Positions 30,035-39,570 are shown, numbered from the stretch's first letter. The stretch is 39,796 nucleotides of DNA from a virus (IMGVR_UViG_3300017783_000066:1-39796); one strand, 5' to 3'. Notes: a model not told the origin generated them from the sequence alone. Numbers and translations are program-made.

Positions 30035-33000
30035 ATGGCTGCTTATATAGATCAATTTTCTGCAGAATCTTTACTGGTTATTAAAAAACCACCGGTAGCA
30101 GCACCTGTTATTGTTCCGTTTAAAGCAGTTAGTGAAAATAATTTTTTAGAAGATAGGTTTGTATGCTTTGCTTATAGATACCAATACGAAAACGGTGAAT
30201 ACTCAGCAACCTCTCAGTTTAGTAATGCTGCATTTACAGCAAAACCTTTTAAGTTTAGCGTTGACAGTTATCTTAATGAAGGAATGATTAATGCATCTAA
30301 TGCTGTCACAATTACTTTTAATTCTGGAGGCTCTCTTGTAAAAGGAATAGAGTTGTTATTTAAAGAGTTTAATGACCCTACAATAAAAGTTATAGAAAAT
30401 TTAAATAAATTAAACTTAGGGATAGGTAATAATGAATTAACAACGTATACGTTTGATAATCAAAAAATATTTACTGTACTACCAGAGTATGAAATATTAA
30501 GGATTTATGATAACGTTCCATTATTAGCAAAGGCCCAGACACTGATGGGCAATAGATTAGTCTATGGTAATTATGTAGAAGGATATAATTTAATTGACCG
30601 ATTTAGCAACCCTATTCGATTAAACTATGAAACCACTCTAAAGTCAAGTTCTATTGATGTTGAAGAGATATCTTCATCTCTAGTTAATGGGGGATTTGAT
30701 TTTGGCGGCTACTTAGTTGTTCCAGACTCAGAAGTTTTGTTGGAGATAGACCCTACGCTTTTAGTAGCTGGCTCTTCCATTACTTGGAGTATACAAATAG
30801 AACATTCTTCTTTTCAAGGTCAAACACCTTTTCCTGCTGAAACAACTACATCTCGAAACTTAAGTTTTACATATGTCCTGCCACAAGCATTTTCATCCGT
30901 TTACGAATTATCACAAAGTACTGATTTTGTTTCAAAAATAGGATCTTCTACTAATATTCAAACAGTGGCTAATTCATGTAATGGCACGACCTTTACTGAT
31001 ATATTTAATTGTGCAATACCAAATCAATTAGATGCGTATTTCAAAAAAGAAAGTGGAATATCAGCGGCTGATCAACCCTTTCAAATATTTGCTTCTACGA
31101 ATAATAACTTTTTAGGTATTCAGATTTTAGCAATGCAGTTTGTGGATAATATAAATACCCCTACACAAACTTTCTATGAGTACTATACTATCTTATCTTC
31201 TTCAGTATCTTACTCAAGCTCCTCTAATAATTTTTCTTTACATAGCAATAGAGGATATGAGATCGGCATTGTTTACATGGACGATTTTAATCGATCATCA
31301 ACCGCCCTTGTAAGTCCTGATAATACTGTTCATGCATCATGTGCAGATTCTGTAACAAAAAATACTATTCAAGTTACAATACCAGGAGGGTTAACAACTC
31401 CCCCTCAAATAGCGCCTTTTTGGGCGACAAGGTATAAGTTTGTTATTAAGCCAGATAAAACAACTTATGAAACTATATATACAAATGTATATTTTGAGGA
31501 TCCCGATACCTTCGCAGCATATTTTTTATTAGAAGGAGAAAATGCAAATAAAGTTCAAGCGGGCGATAGACTTATAGTTAAAGTCGATACAGTTGGACCA
31601 ACAAACACATGTACATTTACCACTGTTTTAGAGAAGGAAAATAAAGCATCTCAGTTTCTTGAGATAGATAATCCTTTAGATCCTACGGGAAATAAAGTAG
31701 CAGTTCCATCTGGAACATACATGAAGTTAAATCCAAACAATTTTTCAATTCAAAACAGTGAGGAAGTTGGAGGTAACTTTATCTCATATCCTTCAATAGT
31801 TGCGATCAGTGGAAATAGTAATGGTTATCCATGCGCAAATTTTCCCGTAACTGTAAAAAACCCTGTAACCACCGGATCTCCAATTGCTAATGTTGACTAT
31901 ACCATTCCAGAAGGAAGTACTATTAGGTTTAATTATACTAATTTTAGGGCTGGAAGCTCAGAGCAAAATCCAAGAATAGATTATAAATATGAAGATGAAA
32001 TAGTAGCGACGGCTTTATATTCTAATTTTAAAGCATTTTTTGAAGGAGAGAATGTGATAGATAGAATTAATTCTGTTGGCGTTTCGTGTAATGGTTGGCC
32101 GCCAAACGAGTGTAATGATCCAGAAAATACTAATATTTATGTTAATACTTTATATGAGCCTTCCCCAGCAGCCGATCCTGTAAACTTTCTAACAGGAACT
32201 ACTAATACACAAATAAGTAGTGCTGAAAACATAAATTACTGGAGATTTGCAAAAAACACCGATACAGGTGAAACCTTTTTAATGGCTACAGGAACAGTAG
32301 GTTCTAGTCCTAGTACTGCAGTAGTTGCACTGCAAATAGAAGTGGTTCGACGTGAAACAAGTATTGTTTTTGAAACTCTACCTCAAGACGCATTACCTGA
32401 CGTATGGTACGAAAATGACAAGTCATTTGCCATTGACAACCAAGGGCAACATTCGGGAGATGTGCAAAACCAAGTTATAAACTTTCAAAATTCTGTTCAG
32501 CCGATTACACCTCAAGATGCAATAGTAGACACTGGTTTTAGTAATTGTATTTCTTTTGGTAATGGGGTTGAAAGTTATAAGATTAGAGACTCTATAACAG
32601 GTAAGGAAATTAATTTTGGAAATCGTGTCAGCACAACCTCATCTCAAGTATACAAAAAAGCTCATAGGTTTGCAGATTTAACTTACAGTGGTGTATTTAA
32701 TGATGAATCCAATGTAAATAAACTTAACGAATTTAACCTTGGTCTGTTAAACTTTAAGCCTTTAGAGGAGTTGTATGGACCTATAGAAAGGTTACATGCT
32801 AGAAGAACTGATATACTTACCTTACAAGAAGACAAAATATCATATGTACTCCAAGGTAAAGACCTACTTACGGATGCTGGAGGAGGCGGAGCTTTAACTT
32901 CCGTGCCGACAGTTTTAGGTCAGCAGATTGCTAGAGATGAAGAGTTTGGTATTAGCAATAACCCTGAAAGTTTTGCTGTTTTTGGATCAGATAAATTTTT

Positions 33001-34525
33001 TACAGATTCAAAAAGAGGGGCAGTACTGAGACTTCGAGGAGGAGAATCAGGTACAGAATCTCTTTCAGTTATTTCTGAAGCGGGGATGCGTAGTTGGTTT
33101 AGAGACTTTTTTGTAGATACCATAGGTAATCAAAAGCTTGGCGGTTATGATCCTTACATGAATGAGTATGTATTGGCTACAAACGGACAGTCAATACCAG
33201 CCTTTGAAAACTGTTTATTATGTGGAGTTACAGAAAATGTATTGGTAAGTCCAGGAGAAGAAACTATCTACTGTGTAAATGTCACTCAAGAGGTAGGAAC
33301 AGTTCGTGTTGATTATGTAATACCTAATGCAGAAGAAAGCGGTATAATAACAGAACCTAATACTCCAAGTGTTGGAAATGGCTTACAAGATGTCATAACA
33401 GAACAAGGATTAAATATGGTTACACAACGCACTAGTTCAGGTGTTGGATATGTAATTGAGGCTATATACAATAATGTAACGTATACTACGGGTGTGGTGT
33501 ATGTTAGTGGTTTTATAGATATTCCTAAAAATAACGTTGATGCAACGGAAGTTACAATAATTGTTACGACTACCTCGGTGACTCCCGATACAATTCAAAT
33601 CACAACATCATGTCCAATACAAAATATTTTGAATGTATATAATATAGCTATAACAAGTAGTAATGAAGCTGGGCAGTTTATTCATAATCAATATTCATGG
33701 ATTGACGGAACCTTCTCTTCTCCACTACATTCAAATCAAATAACATTTTCTTCAGATACTTCTTCTGACCCTATTGTATCTCAATATAGCAAGGTTTCGG
33801 GAGCAATTGGTTCTGGAGTTGTACCTAGTGAAGGCGCTACAGTAAATATAATAAGTAATAAGTTAGCGACAGATGACTATGTTTTTGATAATTCTACAAA
33901 TCAATTTAGATATTTAAGAACAGATACATCTTATTCAAATAACTCAATTGAAATACTAGGCCTAATTAATGACTCTAATTTAGCTTCACCAATTGTAACA
34001 AGTGGTGATGAAAATTATGCACAATTTACTATGCCTAATAACACGGGTAGTAACTTGTATTTAATTTGGGATTATAGAAACCCCACACAAGCATTATTAA
34101 ATTTCAATACATCCTCAGCTAGAAATGCGTGCTGTGATTCATTGCCTGTAGGTCCAGTTATTCCATGTAATACTGCAACAGGTTACAGTGGAGGTCCAGC
34201 ATTCCCAGATGTACAGGTCATTGAGTTAGGGGCGACCACAGGCGTGGTTGAAGTGACATGTGAAGCATATGATGTCCCAGATAAGTTTATTGTTGAGTTT
34301 GACGGTGTAGAGGTTATAAACACAGGATATCGAGGACTTACAAGTCTTCAAGGCCAACTAAATACAGCTTTGGCTGATAAAGGTCTTCCACCAGAAACCA
34401 TCACATCACCTGGTTTTGTTGTCGCAACATTTAATAAAACAACATCAACAACAACAGCAATATTAAAAGTTTTTGCACCTTTGTCGGGCACAGCTTGGCG
34501 AGTAACAGCCGGATGCCCAGTATAA
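30035..34525 (+). CDS. Very large tail/stabilisation protein, 1496 aa
   Basis: This is the largest protein in the window. The N-terminal part has VCFAYRYQYENGEYSATSQF near 47-66, then KGIELLFKEFNDPTIKVIEN and YDNVPLLAKAQTLMGNRLVY near 163-182. That is the family core I would expect to follow the 28994 gene product. A distal block reads RRTDILTLQEDKISYVLQGK near 927-946, then YDPYMNEYVLATNGQS near 1042-1057. The remainder is a long chain of Ser/Thr/Val-rich beta domains. It probably forms the central or distal tail apparatus. Its N-terminus lies three bases after an in-frame TAG, so initiation at 30035 or amber readthrough are both possible. The length suggests reliance on chaperonin or assembly factors. 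Confidence 0.8.
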   Translation: MAAYIDQFSAESLLVIKKPPVAAPVIVPFKAVSENNFLEDRFVCFAYRYQYENGEYSATSQFSNAAFTAKPFKFSVDSYLNEGMINASNAVTITFNSGGSLVKGIELLFKEFNDPTIKVIENLNKLNLGIGNNELTTYTFDNQKIFTVLPEYEILRIYDNVPLLAKAQTLMGNRLVYGNYVEGYNLIDRFSNPIRLNYETTLKSSSIDVEEISSSLVNGGFDFGGYLVVPDSEVLLEIDPTLLVAGSSITWSIQIEHSSFQGQTPFPAETTTSRNLSFTYVLPQAFSSVYELSQSTDFVSKIGSSTNIQTVANSCNGTTFTDIFNCAIPNQLDAYFKKESGISAADQPFQIFASTNNNFLGIQILAMQFVDNINTPTQTFYEYYTILSSSVSYSSSSNNFSLHSNRGYEIGIVYMDDFNRSSTALVSPDNTVHASCADSVTKNTIQVTIPGGLTTPPQIAPFWATRYKFVIKPDKTTYETIYTNVYFEDPDTFAAYFLLEGENANKVQAGDRLIVKVDTVGPTNTCTFTTVLEKENKASQFLEIDNPLDPTGNKVAVPSGTYMKLNPNNFSIQNSEEVGGNFISYPSIVAISGNSNGYPCANFPVTVKNPVTTGSPIANVDYTIPEGSTIRFNYTNFRAGSSEQNPRIDYKYEDEIVATALYSNFKAFFEGENVIDRINSVGVSCNGWPPNECNDPENTNIYVNTLYEPSPAADPVNFLTGTTNTQISSAENINYWRFAKNTDTGETFLMATGTVGSSPSTAVVALQIEVVRRETSIVFETLPQDALPDVWYENDKSFAIDNQGQHSGDVQNQVINFQNSVQPITPQDAIVDTGFSNCISFGNGVESYKIRDSITGKEINFGNRVSTTSSQVYKKAHRFADLTYSGVFNDESNVNKLNEFNLGLLNFKPLEELYGPIERLHARRTDILTLQEDKISYVLQGKDLLTDAGGGGALTSVPTVLGQQIARDEEFGISNNPESFAVFGSDKFFTDSKRGAVLRLRGGESGTESLSVISEAGMRSWFRDFFVDTIGNQKLGGYDPYMNEYVLATNGQSIPAFENCLLCGVTENVLVSPGEETIYCVNVTQEVGTVRVDYVIPNAEESGIITEPNTPSVGNGLQDVITEQGLNMVTQRTSSGVGYVIEAIYNNVTYTTGVVYVSGFIDIPKNNVDATEVTIIVTTTSVTPDTIQITTSCPIQNILNVYNIAITSSNEAGQFIHNQYSWIDGTFSSPLHSNQITFSSDTSSDPIVSQYSKVSGAIGSGVVPSEGATVNIISNKLATDDYVFDNSTNQFRYLRTDTSYSNNSIEILGLINDSNLASPIVTSGDENYAQFTMPNNTGSNLYLIWDYRNPTQALLNFNTSSARNACCDSLPVGPVIPCNTATGYSGGPAFPDVQVIELGATTGVVEVTCEAYDVPDKFIVEFDGVEVINTGYRGLTSLQGQLNTALADKGLPPETITSPGFVVATFNKTTSTTTAILKVFAPLSGTAWRVTAGCPV

Positions 34526-34537
34526 AATAAATTAATT

Positions 34538-35668
34538 ATGGCAGTAGGAACATATTTTTTTGATACCGCAACGTTTACGAACGCATCAACTGTATATACA
34601 GATCAAGGATTAACGCAAATTGCACCTGATGGTTATTATTCTGATGATATAATTGTAAGAGAGCAACTAAGCGGTAAATTACAAGTAGCTGAGACGTGTG
34701 ATTGTGCTACTACACCTGCTCCAACAGCTACGCCTACACCGACAATTACAGCAACACCAGTTCCGACCCCTGCTCCGACTCCATTTCCAACTCCGTCGCC
34801 AGGGCCAACCTCTGCACCAACCCCTTTACCAACACCGCCGCCGCCGACGCCAGCGCCGACGCCAGCGCCGGTTGCCGGGTATTACTATAGATTAGTGCCA
34901 TGTGTGCCTTGTAATATTACAGAGATTAGGTACATGTTCTCTCTAACAGCACTTACTAATAATCAAAGGTATTTAGAAGCACAAACCGGGTGTTATTATA
35001 CTTATACAGATGATGTAAATTACCCTCCTTTAGTTTCAGTTAATTCTAATTTAATTATTAGCCCATCTGAACTCGAGGGTGAAACATTATGTCCTCCAGT
35101 GCCTACAGGTCCTCCAGTAAACAATTACATTATTCGTAAATGTACAACCAATGTAGTCTCTGTATTTTCTACAACTACAAATTATGATCTTTTTACTAGG
35201 ATGGGTGGGGCTTCTGGTACTTATCGAATAACGGGATCTACTACTGATCCTAATTCATTCCCTAATATAACTGGATTACAGTGTGTTGATGATCAAGGCA
35301 GATTAGAATCAAATTCTAATTTTAGTGGGTGTACAATAAATTGTCCTGACAACCAATCATATTTTACCCTTAGGAGATGTAACGACCCTATAAACGCTAA
35401 TATAGGATCACTTATAACCATGAATACATCTGATTATTTGGAAGCTAGTCCATTCGGTTATCAAACAGGCGATGTAGTTTACGCGCCTTCTACTGGCAAA
35501 TGTTATACGATAGGACCAGCACAAACAGGAACAGGAGGCGCAGATGTAGTAAATCTAACTGGGTCTAATAAATTACAAAGTTGTTATGAATGTTCTAATT
35601 TTGAAAGTCCTGATTCGGGAATAGAGCAGCCCAATAGCTTTACAGATTTTGACATCCGGCCTTTTTAA
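34538..35668 (+). CDS. Structural protein with Pro/Thr-rich linker, 376 aa
   Basis: Residues 1-50 (MAVGTYFFDTATFTNASTVY ... DGYYSDDIIVREQLSGKLQV) form a beta module resembling tail-fibre attachment domains. Residues about 58-112 are an almost continuous Pro/Thr tract of PTPAP-type units, and about 115-376 is a Cys-containing beta domain with several Cys pairs (for example CVPCN near 121-125 and CPDN). The long Pro/Thr tract is mucin-like and a natural substrate for O-glycosylation. The gene is followed directly by a GlcNAc-type transferase. It is a likely surface appendage of the virion; no exact family is known to me. Confidence 0.7.
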   Translation: MAVGTYFFDTATFTNASTVYTDQGLTQIAPDGYYSDDIIVREQLSGKLQVAETCDCATTPAPTATPTPTITATPVPTPAPTPFPTPSPGPTSAPTPLPTPPPPTPAPTPAPVAGYYYRLVPCVPCNITEIRYMFSLTALTNNQRYLEAQTGCYYTYTDDVNYPPLVSVNSNLIISPSELEGETLCPPVPTGPPVNNYIIRKCTTNVVSVFSTTTNYDLFTRMGGASGTYRITGSTTDPNSFPNITGLQCVDDQGRLESNSNFSGCTINCPDNQSYFTLRRCNDPINANIGSLITMNTSDYLEASPFGYQTGDVVYAPSTGKCYTIGPAQTGTGGADVVNLTGSNKLQSCYECSNFESPDSGIEQPNSFTDFDIRPF

Positions 35669-35688
35669 ATTAAATTAAATGAAATCAA

Positions 35689-36900
35689 ATGGAATCTATA
35701 TTTATTCAAATCGCGAGTTATCGCGACCCAGAGCTAATACCCACAATTGATGATTTATTAGCTAATGCAAGTAATCCAGATGCATTAACTATATGCATTG
35801 CACATCAGCACAGCGAGGAAGATCAGTGGGATACACTAGAAAAGTATGCTGATGATGGAAGGTTTATTATTATTGACATACCCCACAATGAATCACTCGG
35901 AGCGTGTTGGGCAAGAAATCAAATACAGCAACACTACGACGGTCAAAAATATACCCTTCAGTTAGACTCACACCACAGATTTATAAAAGGGTGGGATAAG
36001 GAGTGTATAAAAATGCTCAAAGATTTACAGAAAAAAGGCCATGAAAAACCTTTGCTTACAAGTTATATTTCTTCTTACAATCCAGAGAATGACCCTGAAG
36101 AAAGGCAACAAACCCCATGGGGGATGTCTTTTGATAAATTTACTCCTGAAGGTGTAGTGTTTTTTTTACCTTATCACATGGGTAATGATTACACTGAACC
36201 AATAAAAGCTCGGTTTTATTCAGCTCATTTTGCTTTTACGGTAGGAGATTTTTGCAAGGAAGTTCCTCATGATCCAATGTTATATTTTCACGGTGAAGAA
36301 ATAACTATAGCAGTTAGAGCTTACACTCATGGGTATGATTTGTTTCACCCCCATAAAATTATTGCATGGCATGAGTACACTAGAAACGGAAGAACAAAAC
36401 ATTGGGATGACGACAAGACGTGGGGGGAAAAAAATAATATAGCTCACCACCGCACGAGGAATTTACTTGGAGTTGATGGAGCCGTGTGTTCACCGTGCAA
36501 TAAAAAAAGTTTTGAAGGTTATAATGTAGGGGAAGTTAGGTCTATTTCAGATTATGAGCTTTATGCTGGATTAAGATTTAAGGACAGATCTGTAACTGAA
36601 TCTTGTAAATCTAATAAATTGCCTCCCGGAAACTCCACCGAAATCTATATGCCTAGATTTAAGCAAATTATTAATTTTGACGCATCAGTATATAAACAAA
36701 ATGATTATGATTTTGCAGCTCTTATACTTAAAGATTTCGAGCATAAGGAAATATATAGAAAAGATTATGTTGATTTTCAAAACATTTTAAATAAACCTAC
36801 TATAGAAATTAAAGAAAATATAAAAACTCCAAGCCATTGGTTGTTGTGGGGCTATTCCAAAAATAAGGGTTGGGCAGAAAAGATAGAGGGTTCTTTATGA
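35689..36900 (+). CDS. GlcNAc-type glycosyltransferase, 403 aa
   Basis: The N-terminus FIQIASYRDPELIPTIDDLL (5-24) and the block SLGACWARNQIQQHYDGQKY (69-88), followed by LQLDSHHRFIKGWD (90-103), are the signature of the GT family that includes eukaryotic Skp1 GlcNAc-transferases. The Asp-Ser-His motif at 93-95 acts as the metal- and donor-binding DxD-like site. DPMLYFHGEEITIAVRAYTH lies in the middle of the domain. The donor is probably UDP-GlcNAc or a related sugar; the acceptor is unknown. The start follows the AAATC-type leader ending GAAATCAAATGG. The gene lies between two structural proteins with Pro/Thr tracts, the likely acceptors, although a cell-surface or DNA modification role cannot be excluded. 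Confidence 0.86.
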   Translation: MESIFIQIASYRDPELIPTIDDLLANASNPDALTICIAHQHSEEDQWDTLEKYADDGRFIIIDIPHNESLGACWARNQIQQHYDGQKYTLQLDSHHRFIKGWDKECIKMLKDLQKKGHEKPLLTSYISSYNPENDPEERQQTPWGMSFDKFTPEGVVFFLPYHMGNDYTEPIKARFYSAHFAFTVGDFCKEVPHDPMLYFHGEEITIAVRAYTHGYDLFHPHKIIAWHEYTRNGRTKHWDDDKTWGEKNNIAHHRTRNLLGVDGAVCSPCNKKSFEGYNVGEVRSISDYELYAGLRFKDRSVTESCKSNKLPPGNSTEIYMPRFKQIINFDASVYKQNDYDFAALILKDFEHKEIYRKDYVDFQNILNKPTIEIKENIKTPSHWLLWGYSKNKGWAEKIEGSL

Positions 36901-36924
36901 AAATTAACTTAACAAATAAAATCG

Positions 36925-36932
36925 TATTTTTG
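36925..36932 (+). promoter_or_regulatory. -7 type box TATTTTTG, near-leaderless
   Basis: TATTTTTG fits TAnnTTTG and its last base is five bases before the ATG at 36938, so the transcript would have almost no leader. The 37-base gap contains no gene. Confidence 0.5.
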
Positions 36933-36937
36933 CTAAC

Positions 36938-38335
36938 ATGGCTGTAGTACAATATTGTGGGCAAAGAATAGAAAATCCAGAAAGAACCGGGGAGAGATAT
37001 GAATCGGCGGTTGGGACTTATGTTGTAGGAAATAGAACCTCAATTAATATACCTACAGATTTAGTTTTTAGTGGAACCAATAGACCATATGTAAATGCTA
37101 GGTGGGATTCTGGGGGTCAATACAGTTCACAAAGTACAGGTCAAATAAGTGTAGCAGGAGTTTTGCTAGACGCCAATGGTATTGAGGCTATAAGATTTTA
37201 TCCTGAAAGACCTTTTGGTGCAACCGCCACACAATATAATAATGACGTCACTGAGTATAGTTATACCACTGGAGGAACTTTGCCCGCTGGTAATTATGAC
37301 ATCTTAACTTTTGAGATTGATGATCCCACCAATAATTCTTATGGAAGTGGGCAGATATGTATAAGGGGAGAAGAAGCTGCTACGTCCCCGCCTTTACCAA
37401 CAGCTACATTTGTTCCCACCCCTTCACCAACAGCTACGCCTGTACCTACTCCAACAGCTACACCAGAACCCACACCAACACCTTCTCCCACTCCCATACC
37501 CGCCAACCCTGTTCCTGTTCCTCTTTTGCCATTGGGGCCTCAGTATACCTTGACCTATAGCGAAAACTCTAAGGGATGGCCATCTTTTTATTCTTACAAT
37601 CCTGACTACATGATTGGGATGAATAATTTCTTTTACACATTTAAGGGTGGGAATTTATATAGACACAACACAAACAACCTAAGAAATAACTTTTACGGAA
37701 GACAATACAACTCAACAATTACAAGTGTAATAAATGAACTTCCCATCGTAACTAAACTGTTTAAAACAATAAACCTACAATCAGATGAACCTTGGACGGT
37801 GACATTAAAAACAGATATTCAAGGTGGCGGATTCATAAGCAACGAATGGTTTGAGTTAAAGGAAGGCTCATGGTATGCAGATATTAAAAACACAACACAA
37901 GCCCCTACCGTAATTTCAAATTTTGCATCTAGAGCGATTAATGGCATAGGTCGTGCAAGCGCATTCAGTGGTTTACCATCAGCTAGACAATTTGATTTCT
38001 TATCAAGCCCAACAATTAATATTGGATCTATACTTAGCGTTGGAGACTTTTTGTATTGCAACAATGAAGTTACTAATACCCCACAATTCGCAGGTAGAGT
38101 GACACAGGTAAATATAGATTTAACCCAAAACATAAATAATATTATTATTGATGCTACTATTAATGGAGCCGAAGACCCTACGATTGGAAACCCTTACGTA
38201 ATAGGAGTAAAGAATAACACGGCTGAGTCTTATGGTCTTCTCGGACATTTCTGTAGATTTCAAATCGTAAACACGGGACCTTCCCCAACGGAGCTCTTTG
38301 CTGTACAAGCTGAGATCATGAAAAGCTATCCATAA
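36938..38335 (+). CDS. Second structural protein with Pro/Thr-rich linker, 465 aa
   Basis: The N-terminal region (MAVVQYCGQRIENPERTGER) is a beta module, then a Pro/Thr tract spans about 149-202 (TPSPTATPVPTPTATPEPTP and similar). A larger Asn/Tyr/Phe-rich beta C-terminal domain follows. The overall design, module, mucin-like linker, C-terminal domain, matches the 376-aa protein on the other side of the glycosyltransferase, although the domains themselves differ. It is probably another fibre- or spike-type protein exposed on the virion. Confidence 0.68.
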   Translation: MAVVQYCGQRIENPERTGERYESAVGTYVVGNRTSINIPTDLVFSGTNRPYVNARWDSGGQYSSQSTGQISVAGVLLDANGIEAIRFYPERPFGATATQYNNDVTEYSYTTGGTLPAGNYDILTFEIDDPTNNSYGSGQICIRGEEAATSPPLPTATFVPTPSPTATPVPTPTATPEPTPTPSPTPIPANPVPVPLLPLGPQYTLTYSENSKGWPSFYSYNPDYMIGMNNFFYTFKGGNLYRHNTNNLRNNFYGRQYNSTITSVINELPIVTKLFKTINLQSDEPWTVTLKTDIQGGGFISNEWFELKEGSWYADIKNTTQAPTVISNFASRAINGIGRASAFSGLPSARQFDFLSSPTINIGSILSVGDFLYCNNEVTNTPQFAGRVTQVNIDLTQNINNIIIDATINGAEDPTIGNPYVIGVKNNTAESYGLLGHFCRFQIVNTGPSPTELFAVQAEIMKSYP

Positions 38336-38342
38336 AAAATAG

Positions 38343-38350
38343 TATCTTTG
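38343..38350 (+). promoter_or_regulatory. -7 type box TATCTTTG
   Basis: TATCTTTG lies seven bases before the ATG at 38358 in the short gap after the preceding stop, so the message would be nearly leaderless, as at 3202. No -33 TTG is apparent. Confidence 0.55.
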
Positions 38351-38357
38351 TTAATGT

Positions 38358-38768
38358 ATGGAGTTTGATATACGAAAACTAAATTCTACTGACTACGAAG
38401 AGGTATTAGTTGGTTGGTGGAAGGACTGGGGATGGGAGCCTCCAGCCAAAGACTTTCTACCAGATGACGGCGAAGGAGGGTTTTTAGTATTAGACGAAGA
38501 AATTCCTGTATGTGCAGGATTTATATATGTAACAAATTCAAAAGTAGCTTGGGTGGACTGGATTATATCAAATAAAAATTACGACAACAAAAAGAAAAAG
38601 CATAACGCTGTAATCCTATTAGTTGACACTTTAACTAATCTAGCTAAGAACTCAGGAAAAAAATATTCATATGCTCTTATAAAACATAAGGGCTTGATTA
38701 GAACATACGAGAGGCTTGGATATATTAAAGCAGACAACTACACACAAGAAATGATTAAAGTATTATAG
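38358..38768 (+). CDS. GNAT-like acetyltransferase, 136 aa
   Basis: The protein (MEFDIRKLNSTDYEEVLVGW...) has a GNAT-like order: an N-terminal W-rich helix region, GGFLVLDEEIPVCAGFIYVT near 47-66, a WVDWIISNKNYDNKKKKHNA stretch near 71-90 that could carry the acyl-CoA loop, and a C-terminal RTYERLGYIKADNY near 116-129. The classic R/Q-x-x-G-x-G/A loop is only loosely present (KKKKHNA), so activity is not certain. Similar phage proteins are annotated as N-acetyltransferases. The acceptor is unknown; nearby virion proteins are possible. It precedes the internal virion protein by one base. Confidence 0.65.
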   Translation: MEFDIRKLNSTDYEEVLVGWWKDWGWEPPAKDFLPDDGEGGFLVLDEEIPVCAGFIYVTNSKVAWVDWIISNKNYDNKKKKHNAVILLVDTLTNLAKNSGKKYSYALIKHKGLIRTYERLGYIKADNYTQEMIKVL

Positions 38769-38769
38769 T

Positions 38770-39570
38770 ATGGCAGGATTTACAACAATAGCAACAGGCG
38801 TAGGATTAATATCAAACGTGGCATCAACAGTCGGGAGTTTTTCACAAGCTGCAAAGCAAAGAGAAAGACAAAAGCAAGCTGAGATAGATGCTCAAGAAGC
38901 AATGGACGCGGCCAAAGCTAAATTGGAAGTTAATTATATGGAAGGTAGATCAATCCAAAAAGAGGCGTACGAACAAGCTAGAGAAGCTGGCCTATCTGGT
39001 ACCTCTCAAATCGTACAAGCTGCTAGAGAGGGAGAGCAAAGAGGTGCGGCAGTTGGCGCTGGTAGAGCGGCAGTGTTTAATCAAGCAGCTCAAGCACAAG
39101 CTCGAACAGCTATGGCCCAAGACCTTCAGAACTTTGAGACTGCAGCGCTAAAAGAAGAGTCTCGACTCCGTGATGCTAGGGCTAATTTAGACTTACGTGA
39201 AGTTGCAGGACAACAACAGATTGCCGCTGACGCAAGAGCAGCGGAGCAAGCCGCTAATATGGCAGCCGTCGGCGGATTAGTAAATCTAGGTACACAGGCA
39301 ATGCAGCTTCCTTCATTGTATGGAAAAGCTGACCCATCTTCTGTTATGGTTGATAATAAAATGGTTTCAAGAAACTTGATTGATCAAGAGGGGCCTGGAA
39401 TGTCTAGATATTTGACAGGAAATTCAGGCAGTATTATTGATACCCAAACTATATTTCAGGATCCTTTTAAACCTGTTGTGCCGGGTATCTACGGGAACTT
39501 CACATACCCAGAAGTAGGTTCTACTTCTTTATCTAGTCAATACGACAGCGTAACAGGCAGACTTAAATAA
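38770..39570 (+). CDS. Internal virion / ejection-like protein, 266 aa
   Basis: This Ala-rich, coiled-coil protein (MAGFTTIATGVGLISNVAST...) has long Gln/Ala/Arg-rich helices at about 25-175, followed by a less helical C-terminal part. Short hydrophobic segments occur at the N-terminus (about 3-22) and around 165-175. It resembles the small internal core or ejection proteins of T7-type podoviruses, which are ejected to help DNA cross the envelope. The next gene also starts with a helical, Gln-rich region. The assignment is by composition and location. Confidence 0.6.
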   Translation: MAGFTTIATGVGLISNVASTVGSFSQAAKQRERQKQAEIDAQEAMDAAKAKLEVNYMEGRSIQKEAYEQAREAGLSGTSQIVQAAREGEQRGAAVGAGRAAVFNQAAQAQARTAMAQDLQNFETAALKEESRLRDARANLDLREVAGQQQIAADARAAEQAANMAAVGGLVNLGTQAMQLPSLYGKADPSSVMVDNKMVSRNLIDQEGPGMSRYLTGNSGSIIDTQTIFQDPFKPVVPGIYGNFTYPEVGSTSLSSQYDSVTGRLK

